The notes under the pieces: model-generated
Seen by the model: only the letters and a program-made list of their open reading frames with translations
What the model was told of the DNA's origin: nothing
Database searches by the model: none
Shown: in pieces, positions 27,162-35,107 of the stretch
Numbering within the stretch: the first letter of the stretch is position 1
Layout of the letters: the number at the start of each line of letters is the position of its first letter
Assembly (NCBI GenBank): GCA_964496575.1
Contig: CAZCAC010000026.1
Coordinates: forward strand, 18,748-82,747
DNA: 64,000 nucleotides
From: CAZCAC01 sp964496575
Lineage (GTDB): Bacteria; Planctomycetota; UBA1135; GCA-002686595
Direction: 5' to 3'
Translations under genes and position numbers: made by a program

Positions 27162-27190
27162 ATACCGAACCCGGTTCACCTCCACACACC
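27162..27190 (-). repeat. Solo copy of the core of the 44-kb inverted-repeat element
   Basis: Read on the minus strand, 27190-27162 matches 44138-44166 at 25 of 29 positions, including the shared blocks GTGTGTG, GTGAACC and GGTTCGGTAT around an AACC-N-GGTT palindrome. It sits 9 bp upstream of the GTG start of the TPR membrane protein, so it could be part of its leader or operator, or a degraded element copy. Confidence 0.55.
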
Positions 27191-27283
27191 AGCGTTCGCA
27201 GTACGGAGTCATCTCCGGCTCGAAATCGACGTGCACGCCGTCGGCGACGCGGTTGATGTAGTGGAAGTAGGTCGCCTGAGCTC

Positions 27284-27961
27284 CTACCAGGGCACCTCGT
27301 TGCCCTCGAAGTCGAGGAACTGGCCGTTCCGCGAGGCGTCGAGGCCGTCGATCACGCCGATCATCCCCGCCACGCTCTCCGGAATCTCCAGGGGAGCCGA
27401 CGCTCCACCCATGTCGGTCTTGACCCACCCGGGGTGCAGGGCGACGCAAGTCAATCCCTCGCCGGCGAGGTCGATCGCGAGGCTCTTGTTGAGCGCATTC
27501 AGCGCGGCCTTGCTGGCTCGATAGCCGTAGCAGCCGCCGCTGGTGTTGTCGGCGATGCTGCCCATCTTGCTGGTCATCTGCACGATCGTCTTGCGCCCGC
27601 CGAGCCGCAGGTTGGGCAGGAGGGCCAGGGTCACCCGCAACGGACCGAGGCTGTTGATCTGGAAGAACTGGGCCAGGCTCTCGACGTCGAGGCCCGCGAG
27701 GGCGACGTCCTTCACGCCGTAGCCGGCGTTGTTGATCAGGACGTCCACCGGCTCGGTGGCGAGGCGATCGGCGAAGACCTGCACGCTTTGCGGGTCGGCC
27801 ACATCCAGGGTCTCCAGACGAACGTCGAGCGCCTGCAGCTCCCGTGCGTCCTTGACCCGGCGGGCGGTGGCGATGACGCGCTCTCCACGAGCGCACAGCT
27901 GGCGCGCCAGTTCGAGGCCGAGGCCCCGATTCGCGCCGGTGATGAGATAGGTGTCAGACAT
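27284..27961 (-). CDS. Short-chain dehydrogenase/reductase (SDR)
   Basis: A 225-residue classical SDR. TGANRGLG (residues 8-15) is the NAD(P)-binding glycine motif, NNAG is at 77-80, and the catalytic residues are Ser131, Tyr147 and Lys151 (QMTSKMG, YGYRASK). The Arg-rich ATARR after the second strand favours NADP(H). The overall pattern (LHPGWVKTDMGG) matches the C-factor/carbonyl-reductase-like group. It is cytoplasmic and its substrate is unknown. It lies upstream of the TPR membrane protein on the same strand. Confidence 0.92.
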   Translation of the reverse strand: MSDTYLITGANRGLGLELARQLCARGERVIATARRVKDARELQALDVRLETLDVADPQSVQVFADRLATEPVDVLINNAGYGVKDVALAGLDVESLAQFFQINSLGPLRVTLALLPNLRLGGRKTIVQMTSKMGSIADNTSGGCYGYRASKAALNALNKSLAIDLAGEGLTCVALHPGWVKTDMGGASAPLEIPESVAGMIGVIDGLDASRNGQFLDFEGNEVPW

Positions 27962-28046
27962 GCCAGCCAGGATACGGCGTCACCTCGTCTTCGGCACCAT
28001 CGAGCCGTTCGGCGAGATCGAGAGGCACAGATCCGCAGCCCGGGGC

Positions 28047-29696
28047 TCACTCCGGCGCGACGATCTGCAGCCCCTCCGCGGCGAGAAACCTCGGACCACT
28101 CTCCACCGCGTTCGGCTCGATCCGGTACGCGGCCCCCTCGACCAGCTGCTCGCGCGCTTCGGGCTCCAGGCGGAGCAGGAAGTAGAGATACGGCTCGCCG
28201 TTGTCCGCTCCGAACCACATACCGCGCACCGCCGTGGCGGGGACGGTTCCGTGCTCCTCGGAGATCAGCTGGAACTCCCGAGGCACCTTCTCCCAGAACG
28301 GGTTGAGGAGCTCCCCCTCCATCTTCAGCCCCGCGGTCCGCGCGGCGAGCATGATGTGGTGTCGGTCGGTTTCCAGGTCGATCCGGGTCACGGTCAGATG
28401 GGCCGGACGCTCACTCGATGCGACCCAGAAGGCGCGAACCAGCGTCACCTCCTCCGGCGGCACGTCCTCCTCGTAGGGCGGGTTGGGGATCTCCGCGTGC
28501 TCGCCGAACTCGTCGGTCACCTCGATCGTCGCGTACGGATTGGCCGTCTTGAACACCTCGTCACGCCGGTGCAAGCCCTGGCGCAGACCCACCGTCCGCC
28601 CCATGTGCGCGTCCGCCCAGTCGACGACGGTCAGGATATGCGTGGTCAGGCCGTACAGCCGCTCGTCGAGGATCGGCTGACCGAGACGGGTGTAGTTGAG
28701 TCGCCGCCAGCGCCCGCCGATCAGCACTTCGTTGAAGGTGTGCGAGGCCCACGATCCCTTGATCTTGCGCAGCCCCTTCAGCGCCGTCTCGCGAATCCGA
28801 TGATGACGGATCCCCTCCTTGACCAGCTTCATCTGCTCGGCGTCATTGGAGTCGACCATCGGGATCACCAGCACGATGCGCGTCGGGACCCCCGCCGCCC
28901 GCAGACCGCCGCAGAGGTAGATGGCGCTCGAGGTGCACGAGCCGTGCACCTTGTGCTTGAACATGCCCTTCGCCGAGATCTCTCGCTCCCACTGCTCCTC
29001 GATCTTCACTCCCCGCTGCTGTTCGAACTTGCGTACGACCTGCTTCAGCTCCGGCGGCACGATCGGCTTGCCGCGGCGGTAGTCCGCCAAAAACGAGGTG
29101 AAGCCGTCCTCGAACTCCGAGCGGTCCATCAGCTGGCGCGCGGCGGCGACGGCCAGGGTGCGGTCGTCAGCGGCCTCGATGTCGACTCCCTTCTCGCGGA
29201 GTTCCTTCAGGAGTGCCCTGCGCATCCGCTGATCCCACGAAGAGGTTGTCGTCGACTTCAGGTACGGCGCGTACTTCCTGACCGACTTGCGCCACTTCGG
29301 GTCGGCCTCGATCGCCTCGTTCGCGGTACCGAGCGGGTAGTGGATCACCTCCAGCTCGACCCACCCTTCGTGCTCGGCCACGAGGCGCGCGTCCTGGAAG
29401 TCGTCGTTGCCGGCAGCGGCATCCGCCGGCCGCACCACTCTCACGACGGTCCGCACCGTGTAGGCGTACTCGCGCCGCTCGTCCCAGTCGCCGTCGGGCG
29501 TGCCGTCGCCGTCGCTGTCGGCGTTCTGGGGATCGGTCCCGTACTTGTGGCGCTCCTGGAAGTCGGAGAGACCGTCGCCGTCGCCGTCGGGGTCCTCGGC
29601 GATCGGGTCGGGCAGCTGGGCGTTCGCGGACCAGGCGCCGATCGCCAGCAGGGCGAGGGCCGAACCGAAACGAAAGCGGGGCGGATTCCAGCGCAT
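28047..29696 (-). CDS. Exported transglutaminase-like protein with calcium-binding repeats
   Basis: A 549-residue protein with a signal peptide (SALALLAIGAWSANAQ) and GAGGAG at a good distance upstream. Residues about 33-70 are thrombospondin type-3/dockerin-like Asp-rich loops (DPDGDGDGLSDFQERHKYGT, NADSDGDGTPDGDW). Residues about 225-340 form a transglutaminase-like core with Cys254 (HGSCTSSAIYLCGGLRAAGV), His319 (WASHTFNEVLIGGRW) and Asn334 (RRLNY) at the place where an Asp is usual. The C-terminal ~200 residues are beta-rich and unassigned. Such proteins are thiol peptidases or amidases acting on surface proteins or peptidoglycan. The Asp-to-Asn change leaves activity uncertain. Confidence 0.8.
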   Translation of the reverse strand: MRWNPPRFRFGSALALLAIGAWSANAQLPDPIAEDPDGDGDGLSDFQERHKYGTDPQNADSDGDGTPDGDWDERREYAYTVRTVVRVVRPADAAAGNDDFQDARLVAEHEGWVELEVIHYPLGTANEAIEADPKWRKSVRKYAPYLKSTTTSSWDQRMRRALLKELREKGVDIEAADDRTLAVAAARQLMDRSEFEDGFTSFLADYRRGKPIVPPELKQVVRKFEQQRGVKIEEQWEREISAKGMFKHKVHGSCTSSAIYLCGGLRAAGVPTRIVLVIPMVDSNDAEQMKLVKEGIRHHRIRETALKGLRKIKGSWASHTFNEVLIGGRWRRLNYTRLGQPILDERLYGLTTHILTVVDWADAHMGRTVGLRQGLHRRDEVFKTANPYATIEVTDEFGEHAEIPNPPYEEDVPPEEVTLVRAFWVASSERPAHLTVTRIDLETDRHHIMLAARTAGLKMEGELLNPFWEKVPREFQLISEEHGTVPATAVRGMWFGADNGEPYLYFLLRLEPEAREQLVEGAAYRIEPNAVESGPRFLAAEGLQIVAPE

Positions 29697-29800
29697 CTTG
29701 AACTCCTCGTCTCGAGCTCCGTGGTTCGTCTACAGTAACCGATTCATGTCCTTCGTGGATCCCGGGGAGGAAGACCCGCATCATCGGGTATCCTCCCCCC

Positions 29801-30736
29801 ATGTCCGAAGAACGCCGTCCCCCCCGGTGGCTGAAGCGATTGCTCGTCGCCGCAGGTTTCCTGGTCGCCCTCTACGTCCTCCGCCTGGTCCTCGGCCTCG
29901 GTCTTGGGGCAATCCACTTCTCGAACACCCCGGACTTCGAAGCCTACATCCGATCCAACCCTGTGGACGTCGAGCGCCTCGACGCAGCACTGGCGGGGAT
30001 CGACGGAAGCGAGGAATCGTCGACTCTCTTCGCGGGCGAGGTCGACCCGCTGGTCCTCGACCAGGAGGACGAGACGTTCGAGCTCCGGGGCCAGGTCCTC
30101 GAGGTCGACATCCAGCGGGGCGAGGAGTACATCCTCCGCTATCGCCAGGAGTTCACGCTAGCGCTCGATCGCGAGACCTACGATCGCCATGGCATCCGGG
30201 TCACGACCCCGCTGCTGGTCACCGGCGACGGCCTGCGGTTGATCTCCATCGTCCGCCTCACCCCATCCGAGAAGATGATCGGCGAAGGCAGCAACGGCAA
30301 GGGGCACGCGGTCGTGGACGTGATCCTCGCGGCGGGCGAGGGCGAGCCCCGGGTGCGCTTCGGCGAGCTCGGCGAGGGCTCGGTGAGGAACGACATCTCG
30401 ACGCTGCTCGCGGGAGCCGAAGGGCTGCCGCCGCTGGAGCAGTTCCAGCTCGAGCTTCCCTGCTTTCGCTGGCTCCTGGGCCTGGTGCACCCCTCCGACG
30501 AGATCGCCGAGGAGGGCCTGCTCCACCACGTCAGCATGCCGGTCTTCATGAACTGGGAGAAGCTGGAGGACGGCCGCGGCGGCCCTTCGTACCAGGGCGC
30601 CCGCCACTTTCTGAGTACCACGCAGTATTCCTTCGCCCTCCGGATAGCGGTGAGTGAGACTCGAGATGGCGAGTCGGCCGGCTCGATCGAGACCTCGCAT
30701 TCGGTCGAGTATCGCTGGAGCGACGAGCTCTGGTAG
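29801..30736 (+). CDS. Membrane-anchored protein of unknown function
   Basis: A 311-residue protein with one N-terminal membrane helix (residues about 10-32, RLLVAAGFLVALYVLRLVLG) and a soluble remainder likely outside the cytoplasm. The body is mixed alpha/beta (QVLEVDIQRGEEYILRYRQE, GIRVTTPLLVTGDGLRLISI, AVVDVILAAGEGEPRVRFGE, GARHFLSTTQYSFALRIAVS). I recognise no family. It is divergent from the transglutaminase-like gene and ends about 95 bp before the second sigma/repeat fusion. Confidence 0.6.
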   Translation: MSEERRPPRWLKRLLVAAGFLVALYVLRLVLGLGLGAIHFSNTPDFEAYIRSNPVDVERLDAALAGIDGSEESSTLFAGEVDPLVLDQEDETFELRGQVLEVDIQRGEEYILRYRQEFTLALDRETYDRHGIRVTTPLLVTGDGLRLISIVRLTPSEKMIGEGSNGKGHAVVDVILAAGEGEPRVRFGELGEGSVRNDISTLLAGAEGLPPLEQFQLELPCFRWLLGLVHPSDEIAEEGLLHHVSMPVFMNWEKLEDGRGGPSYQGARHFLSTTQYSFALRIAVSETRDGESAGSIETSHSVEYRWSDELW

Positions 30737-30831
30737 CGGCCTAGCGCCGTGGATCGCCCGAGGACCGGCCCTCGGAAAAAAACCGGGATACGATGTGCCA
30801 CCGCGATGCCCGGCGGCATTGCTCTCTCAGC

Positions 30832-33447
30832 ATGTCCGATCCCTCTTTCTCCCCCCGGATCCCGACCGCGGAGCTCCTCGCCCAGGCGGGGTGGATGCGA
30901 TCGCTGGCGCGCGCGCTGGTGCTCGACCCCAGTCGCGCGGACGACGTGGTGCAGGAGGCGTGGCTCGCCGCGCTGACCCGCCCGCCGGACGACCGCCGGA
31001 ACCTGCGTGGATGGCTGGCTCGGGTCCTGCGCAACGCGGCGCTGCAGATCGACCGCCACGAGGGCCGGCGGCGCGAACGGGAGCGACGAGTCGCGCAGCT
31101 GGAGAGCGCGGCCCCCGCGGGTTCGGTCGACGAGCGAGTCGAGCTGCATCGCCTCCTGGTCGACGCGGTGAGCTCCCTCGGCGAACCCTACCGGACGACG
31201 ATCCTGCTGCGGTACTTCGAGGGGCTCGACGCCGAGGAGATCGCCGCGAAGGAGGGGATCCAGGGAACGCTGGTGCGGACGCGACTCGCGCGTGGGCTGG
31301 AGAAGCTGCGAGCGCGCCTCGACGGCGAGCACGACGGAGACCGCCGCGCCTGGTGCCTGGCGCTCTGCCCCCTGGGTGGCGCGCTCGCCGACGGGCCCGC
31401 GGTCGCACCGGGATCGCTGGTGGGCTCGGCGGCGCTGGCCGCGGGCGTGGTGGCCCTGCTCGGAGGACTGGTCTTCACCGCGATCGCGCTGCGGTCGGGG
31501 GTCTCGGATGAGCCGGATCACGACTCCCTGACCGCGACCGGTGGGGAGGAAGTGATCGTCGAGGGCTCCGACGGGCGAATCGCTCGAAACGACGATCGAC
31601 CGATCCGCATTCCCCTCGACGCCACGGCAGGGGGACGCGACGCGAGCTCACCTCTCGAAGAGCAGCTCCACGAGGGGAGGTGGACGCGGCTCGTCGACCG
31701 GGTCTTCGACTTCGAGAACGGCTCGGCGATCGCCGGGGCGGAGCTGCACCTGGAGCCGGCGTATCATCCTGGCGCCGAGCCGCTGGCGCGGTCCGACGAG
31801 GAGGGTCGTTTCGAGCTTCAGTCGGCGGGACCCTCGGACGTTCGCCTGGTGGTCCTCGCCGAAGGTTACGCGGGCCTGCGGCGAGTCCTCGACCTCGAAA
31901 CGGCGCGGGGCTCGGCGATCGACGTCCCGCTGATCCGGGGCGCGTCGATCGAGGGGCGCATCACCGATCGCGGCGGCCGACCGGTCGAGGGGGCGACGGT
32001 CTCGATCCGCCCGGCACCCGTTCCGCTCGACTTCACGCCGCCCGCGAATCGCTCCGGGGGCAAGCTCTCCGACCTGCCCGACGGCTGCTGGCTCTTCGCC
32101 GGCCGCGATCCCGATCAGAAGCACGTCCGGACCGAGTCGGTCGGTCGGAGCGACGCGGGAGGGTCCTTCCGCATCGAAGGCCGTGTCAGCAACGGCGGCG
32201 CCACCTTCGTCCGCGTGCACATGGAGCACCCCAAATACGCGGTGATCTCCAGCGAGGTGCTGAAGCTGGAGATGCCCTCGGGGGTCGTACGCACGTCGAT
32301 CGTCATGGAGCGCGGCGCGGCGCTTCGAGGGCGCGTGATGCAGAACGGTCGGCCGGCGGTCGCGGTCGTACGCTGGTCGAGCGACGGCGACACCTCCGCT
32401 TCGATGGAAGTCGACCCCGCGGGACGTTTTTCCTTCGACAACGTTCCGCCGGGTGAGGCGAGCCTCAGCGCCCGGGATCCGCGGTTCAGGCTTCTGCGAG
32501 ACGAGCGCACGCTGAAGCTGGATCGAGGCGAGGAGCGCTTCGAGGAGCTCGATCTCTCCTACCAGCCGCACACGATCACCGGGCGAGTCACCTGTGCCCG
32601 GGGCGAGCCGGTCGAGGGAGCGTCGATCCTGGTCCTGGGCAAGGGCCCGGGCCGCTGGGAGCTGGTGAGCGGGGCGAGCGATGAAGCTGGCGAGTACGCG
32701 ATCGAGCTGCCCGAGGTGGAGGGACAGCTCTACGACGTCGAGCTGCGCTGGGCGCCGCTGCGTCTCCGCCGCCGTGATCTTCCCGCGGGCGCTCGCGCCG
32801 ACTTCTCGCTGCCGCGAATGGGGCGGCTCGAGCTGGAGATCGTCGACGGGCGAAGTGGCGTGGAGGTCAACGACTGCGAGGTGTTCTGGCGCGAGGCGGG
32901 CTCTCCGAGCTTCCTCGCCCACACCGGAGACCGCCCCGGCGGCGCGCTCCCGCTTCCCGTCGGTCGGATCGATCTCCGCGTCTGCGCGCATGAGCAGAAC
33001 TACCGCGCCACGATCGTGCGCGACGTGGTCGTGAGTGACGAGAGCGAAGCAAGCCCGTGCCGGGTGGAGCTCGAGCGCGGAACGCGGCTCGACCTGCAGT
33101 GGCACGGCGAGGGCTCGCCGACTCCGGCGGATCACATCTTCTTCCTCTTGACCGAGGAGCAGTGGCCGCTGGTCGAAGGGGTCCGCAACCGCTACCTCGG
33201 CTACGATTTCGACGTCCGCGGGGCGGATGAGTCCGTGCATCACGAGATCCGGAGCCTGGCGATGGGGCTCAGCCACTGGGGAAATCGCCTCGACGAGCAC
33301 GGCGCCGTCTCGCTGCGTGGGGTGACCCCCGGCCGCTACCGATTGAAGTCCATTCCCGATGACCTGATCCTGGAGCCGAGGGAGCTCGTCGTCCCCGACG
33401 CGGAGTACTTCCCGGTCAACATCCACTGGAGGCAAACGAACCGATGA
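30832..33447 (+). CDS. ECF sigma factor fused to a membrane helix and carboxypeptidase-regulatory-like repeats (second copy)
   Basis: An 871-residue fusion from the ATG at 30832, chosen because sigma region 2 then begins about 15 residues in, as in the copy at 518. Region 2 (AGWMRSLARALV, ADDVVQEAWLAAL) spans about 15-80 and region 4 (YRTTILLRYFEGL, AEEIAAKEGIQ, LVRTRLARGLEKLR) about 115-165. A membrane helix lies at about 197-219 (VGSAALAAGVVALLGGLVFT). Extracytoplasmic repeats follow (GGRPVEGATVSIRPAPVPL, GRFSFDNVPPGEASLSARD, GEPVEGASILVLGKG). Its stop overlaps the start of an S41-type peptidase by ATGA, so the two are co-translated. This suggests a membrane-held sigma factor whose release may involve that peptidase; that is inference. 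Confidence 0.85.
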   Translation: MSDPSFSPRIPTAELLAQAGWMRSLARALVLDPSRADDVVQEAWLAALTRPPDDRRNLRGWLARVLRNAALQIDRHEGRRRERERRVAQLESAAPAGSVDERVELHRLLVDAVSSLGEPYRTTILLRYFEGLDAEEIAAKEGIQGTLVRTRLARGLEKLRARLDGEHDGDRRAWCLALCPLGGALADGPAVAPGSLVGSAALAAGVVALLGGLVFTAIALRSGVSDEPDHDSLTATGGEEVIVEGSDGRIARNDDRPIRIPLDATAGGRDASSPLEEQLHEGRWTRLVDRVFDFENGSAIAGAELHLEPAYHPGAEPLARSDEEGRFELQSAGPSDVRLVVLAEGYAGLRRVLDLETARGSAIDVPLIRGASIEGRITDRGGRPVEGATVSIRPAPVPLDFTPPANRSGGKLSDLPDGCWLFAGRDPDQKHVRTESVGRSDAGGSFRIEGRVSNGGATFVRVHMEHPKYAVISSEVLKLEMPSGVVRTSIVMERGAALRGRVMQNGRPAVAVVRWSSDGDTSASMEVDPAGRFSFDNVPPGEASLSARDPRFRLLRDERTLKLDRGEERFEELDLSYQPHTITGRVTCARGEPVEGASILVLGKGPGRWELVSGASDEAGEYAIELPEVEGQLYDVELRWAPLRLRRRDLPAGARADFSLPRMGRLELEIVDGRSGVEVNDCEVFWREAGSPSFLAHTGDRPGGALPLPVGRIDLRVCAHEQNYRATIVRDVVVSDESEASPCRVELERGTRLDLQWHGEGSPTPADHIFFLLTEEQWPLVEGVRNRYLGYDFDVRGADESVHHEIRSLAMGLSHWGNRLDEHGAVSLRGVTPGRYRLKSIPDDLILEPRELVVPDAEYFPVNIHWRQTNR

Positions 33448-35069
33448 ACATCTCGCACGAGAACCGTACTCGCGCCCCCTGGTGCGCAATCCTGGGGCTG
33501 TTCGCGTCGTTGTTCCTGCTCGCCGGATCTGCGCTGGCGGGAGAGAACCTGCGCAAGGTCTACAGGGGCAAGCTCGACTACCGCGAGAACGCCGGCGGAG
33601 TCGACTGGTCCGTGGGACCGGAGGATGTCTGGAAGCTCTCTTCCTTCAGCTACGAGCTCGCCGGAGAGTTCGAGCTGGAGCTGGGGCCCTCGACGGTCGT
33701 GTTCGGAAAGCACAAGGGCGCGAAGAAGGGATACAGCGTGGTGTGGGCCGCGCTCTTCCCCGAGGAGCCGGGCGAGATCGTCACCTCCGAGTCGGGGCAC
33801 GGCGACCACGCACGCGCGATCTTCATGCGCTTCAATCCCACGCTGCTCGCCGAGCTGTTCCCTTCCGCGACGGTCGAGGGGCGGGGTGAGGCTCGCTGGC
33901 TCGTCTGGGCCAAGCGCCAGTACGGACACAAGATCAACGCCTGCTGGCAGTGGGACAACATGCCGGTGGTCACCTGGAAGAAGTCGGTCGTCTTCGACAT
34001 CGATACGGTCGAGGGAAAGCGGCGGATGTACATGCTCGACACCAAGGACGAGACCGCTCGATACGAGCAGGCCTTCGCAGGCCGCGTCCTGCCGCCGGTG
34101 CCCGAGGACGACCTGGAGCGCGAGGAAGCGGTCGAGATCTTCCGCCAGGCGTGGGAGGCGTTCGACGCCGAGTACGCGATGTTCGTGGTCAAGCCGAACG
34201 TCGACTGGGAGGCGCTGTACGAGCTCTACGAACCGCTCGCGGAGGACGCGAAGTCGACCTACGAGCTCGCCGGCGTCATCGGCCTGCTGGTCAGCCACCT
34301 GGAGGACCTGCACGTCTACGTGAAGGCCGGGGATGTCTGGATCCCCACCTACAACCGCTTCCGGGTGCGCAACGCCAACTGGAACGCGTTGAAAGGTCCG
34401 CTGCAGAAGCTGAAGGAGGGCAAGGGGGTCGCCTGGGCGCGCACCAACTACGGGCTGGGCTACATCTGCGTCTGGAACCTGAGCGAGCCGAACCTGGACG
34501 ATGAGTTCGACGATGCCCTGAACGGGCTGGGTGACACGGTCGGGCTGATCATCGACCTGCGCTTCAACGGAGGTGGGGACGAGCTGCTGGGACAGCGGCT
34601 GGCGTCACGCTTCCTCGACCGGGAGCGGACCTACAGCCTCAATCAGTACCGCAGCGGCGCGGGTCACGACGAGCTGGGGAAGAAGCTGGAGCGGAAGTTC
34701 GAGCCGCGCGGCCCGTGGCGCTACGAGGCGCCGGTGGTCGTGCTCCAGGGTCAGAAGACGATGAGCTCCGCCGAGTCGCTGGCGCTGATGTTCGCTCAGT
34801 GTCCTGAAGTGACCACGATGGGCGACCGCACGGCCGGCTCCAGCGCCAACCCGCGCCGCCTGGAGCTTCCGCGAGGGATCATCGTCAACCTGCCGCGCTG
34901 GCTGGACATGGACCCCGCGGGTGAGCCGATCGACGCGGTGGGAATCGCCCCGATGAAGCCGATCAAGGCGACCACCGTGGCCGACTTCGAGGAGACCGAC
35001 CCGGTATTCGAGGCCGCGGTGAAGTTCCTCAAGAAGAAGAATAACCGGAAGCCGGGGAAGCGGAAGTAG
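33444..35069 (+). CDS. Exported S41-family peptidase-like protein
   Basis: A 541-residue protein with a signal peptide (CAILGLFASLFLLAGSALAG). The N-terminal ~200 residues are a conserved unassigned domain shared with the gene at 37631 (WSVGPEDVWKLSSF, YSVVWAALFPEEPGEI, FMRFNPTLLAELFPSATVEG). The middle holds a tricorn-core-like helical part (DWEALYELYEPLAEDAKSTY, LAGVIGLLVSHLEDLHVYV). The C-terminal S41 core has TVGLIIDLRFNGGGDE (Asp371 to Gly378) and MSSAESLALMFAQC, where Ser441 before Ser-Ala-Glu is the expected nucleophile, then MGDRTAGSSANP. It should cleave unfolded or C-terminal peptide regions in the envelope. It is coupled by ATGA to the sigma fusion; a paralogue lies at 37631. Confidence 0.85.
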   Translation: MNISHENRTRAPWCAILGLFASLFLLAGSALAGENLRKVYRGKLDYRENAGGVDWSVGPEDVWKLSSFSYELAGEFELELGPSTVVFGKHKGAKKGYSVVWAALFPEEPGEIVTSESGHGDHARAIFMRFNPTLLAELFPSATVEGRGEARWLVWAKRQYGHKINACWQWDNMPVVTWKKSVVFDIDTVEGKRRMYMLDTKDETARYEQAFAGRVLPPVPEDDLEREEAVEIFRQAWEAFDAEYAMFVVKPNVDWEALYELYEPLAEDAKSTYELAGVIGLLVSHLEDLHVYVKAGDVWIPTYNRFRVRNANWNALKGPLQKLKEGKGVAWARTNYGLGYICVWNLSEPNLDDEFDDALNGLGDTVGLIIDLRFNGGGDELLGQRLASRFLDRERTYSLNQYRSGAGHDELGKKLERKFEPRGPWRYEAPVVVLQGQKTMSSAESLALMFAQCPEVTTMGDRTAGSSANPRRLELPRGIIVNLPRWLDMDPAGEPIDAVGIAPMKPIKATTVADFEETDPVFEAAVKFLKKKNNRKPGKRK

Positions 35070-35075
35070 CCGCCC

Positions 35076-35107
35076 GACGGCCTCGGGGGGCGAGAACCGA
35101 GGCCGTC
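35076..35107. terminator. Bidirectional hairpin between convergent genes
   Basis: GACGGCCTCGG (35076-35086) and CCGAGGCCGTC (35097-35107) form a perfect 11-bp stem with a 10-base loop. It lies exactly between the stop of the S41 gene (35069) and the stop of the convergent gene (35106-35108). There is no T-run, so it may act as a structural rather than classical intrinsic terminator. Confidence 0.6.

Noticed and set aside
27153..27896. N-terminal extension of the TPR membrane protein frame
   Set aside because: It lies antiphase inside the SDR gene, which has a complete catalytic motif set; the membrane protein begins sensibly at the GTG at 27152.
30758..30775. CCGAGG…CCTCGG stem next to a run of seven A
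   Set aside because: On the plus strand the stem is followed by A, not T, and on the minus strand no gene ends here; there is no terminator function I can support.
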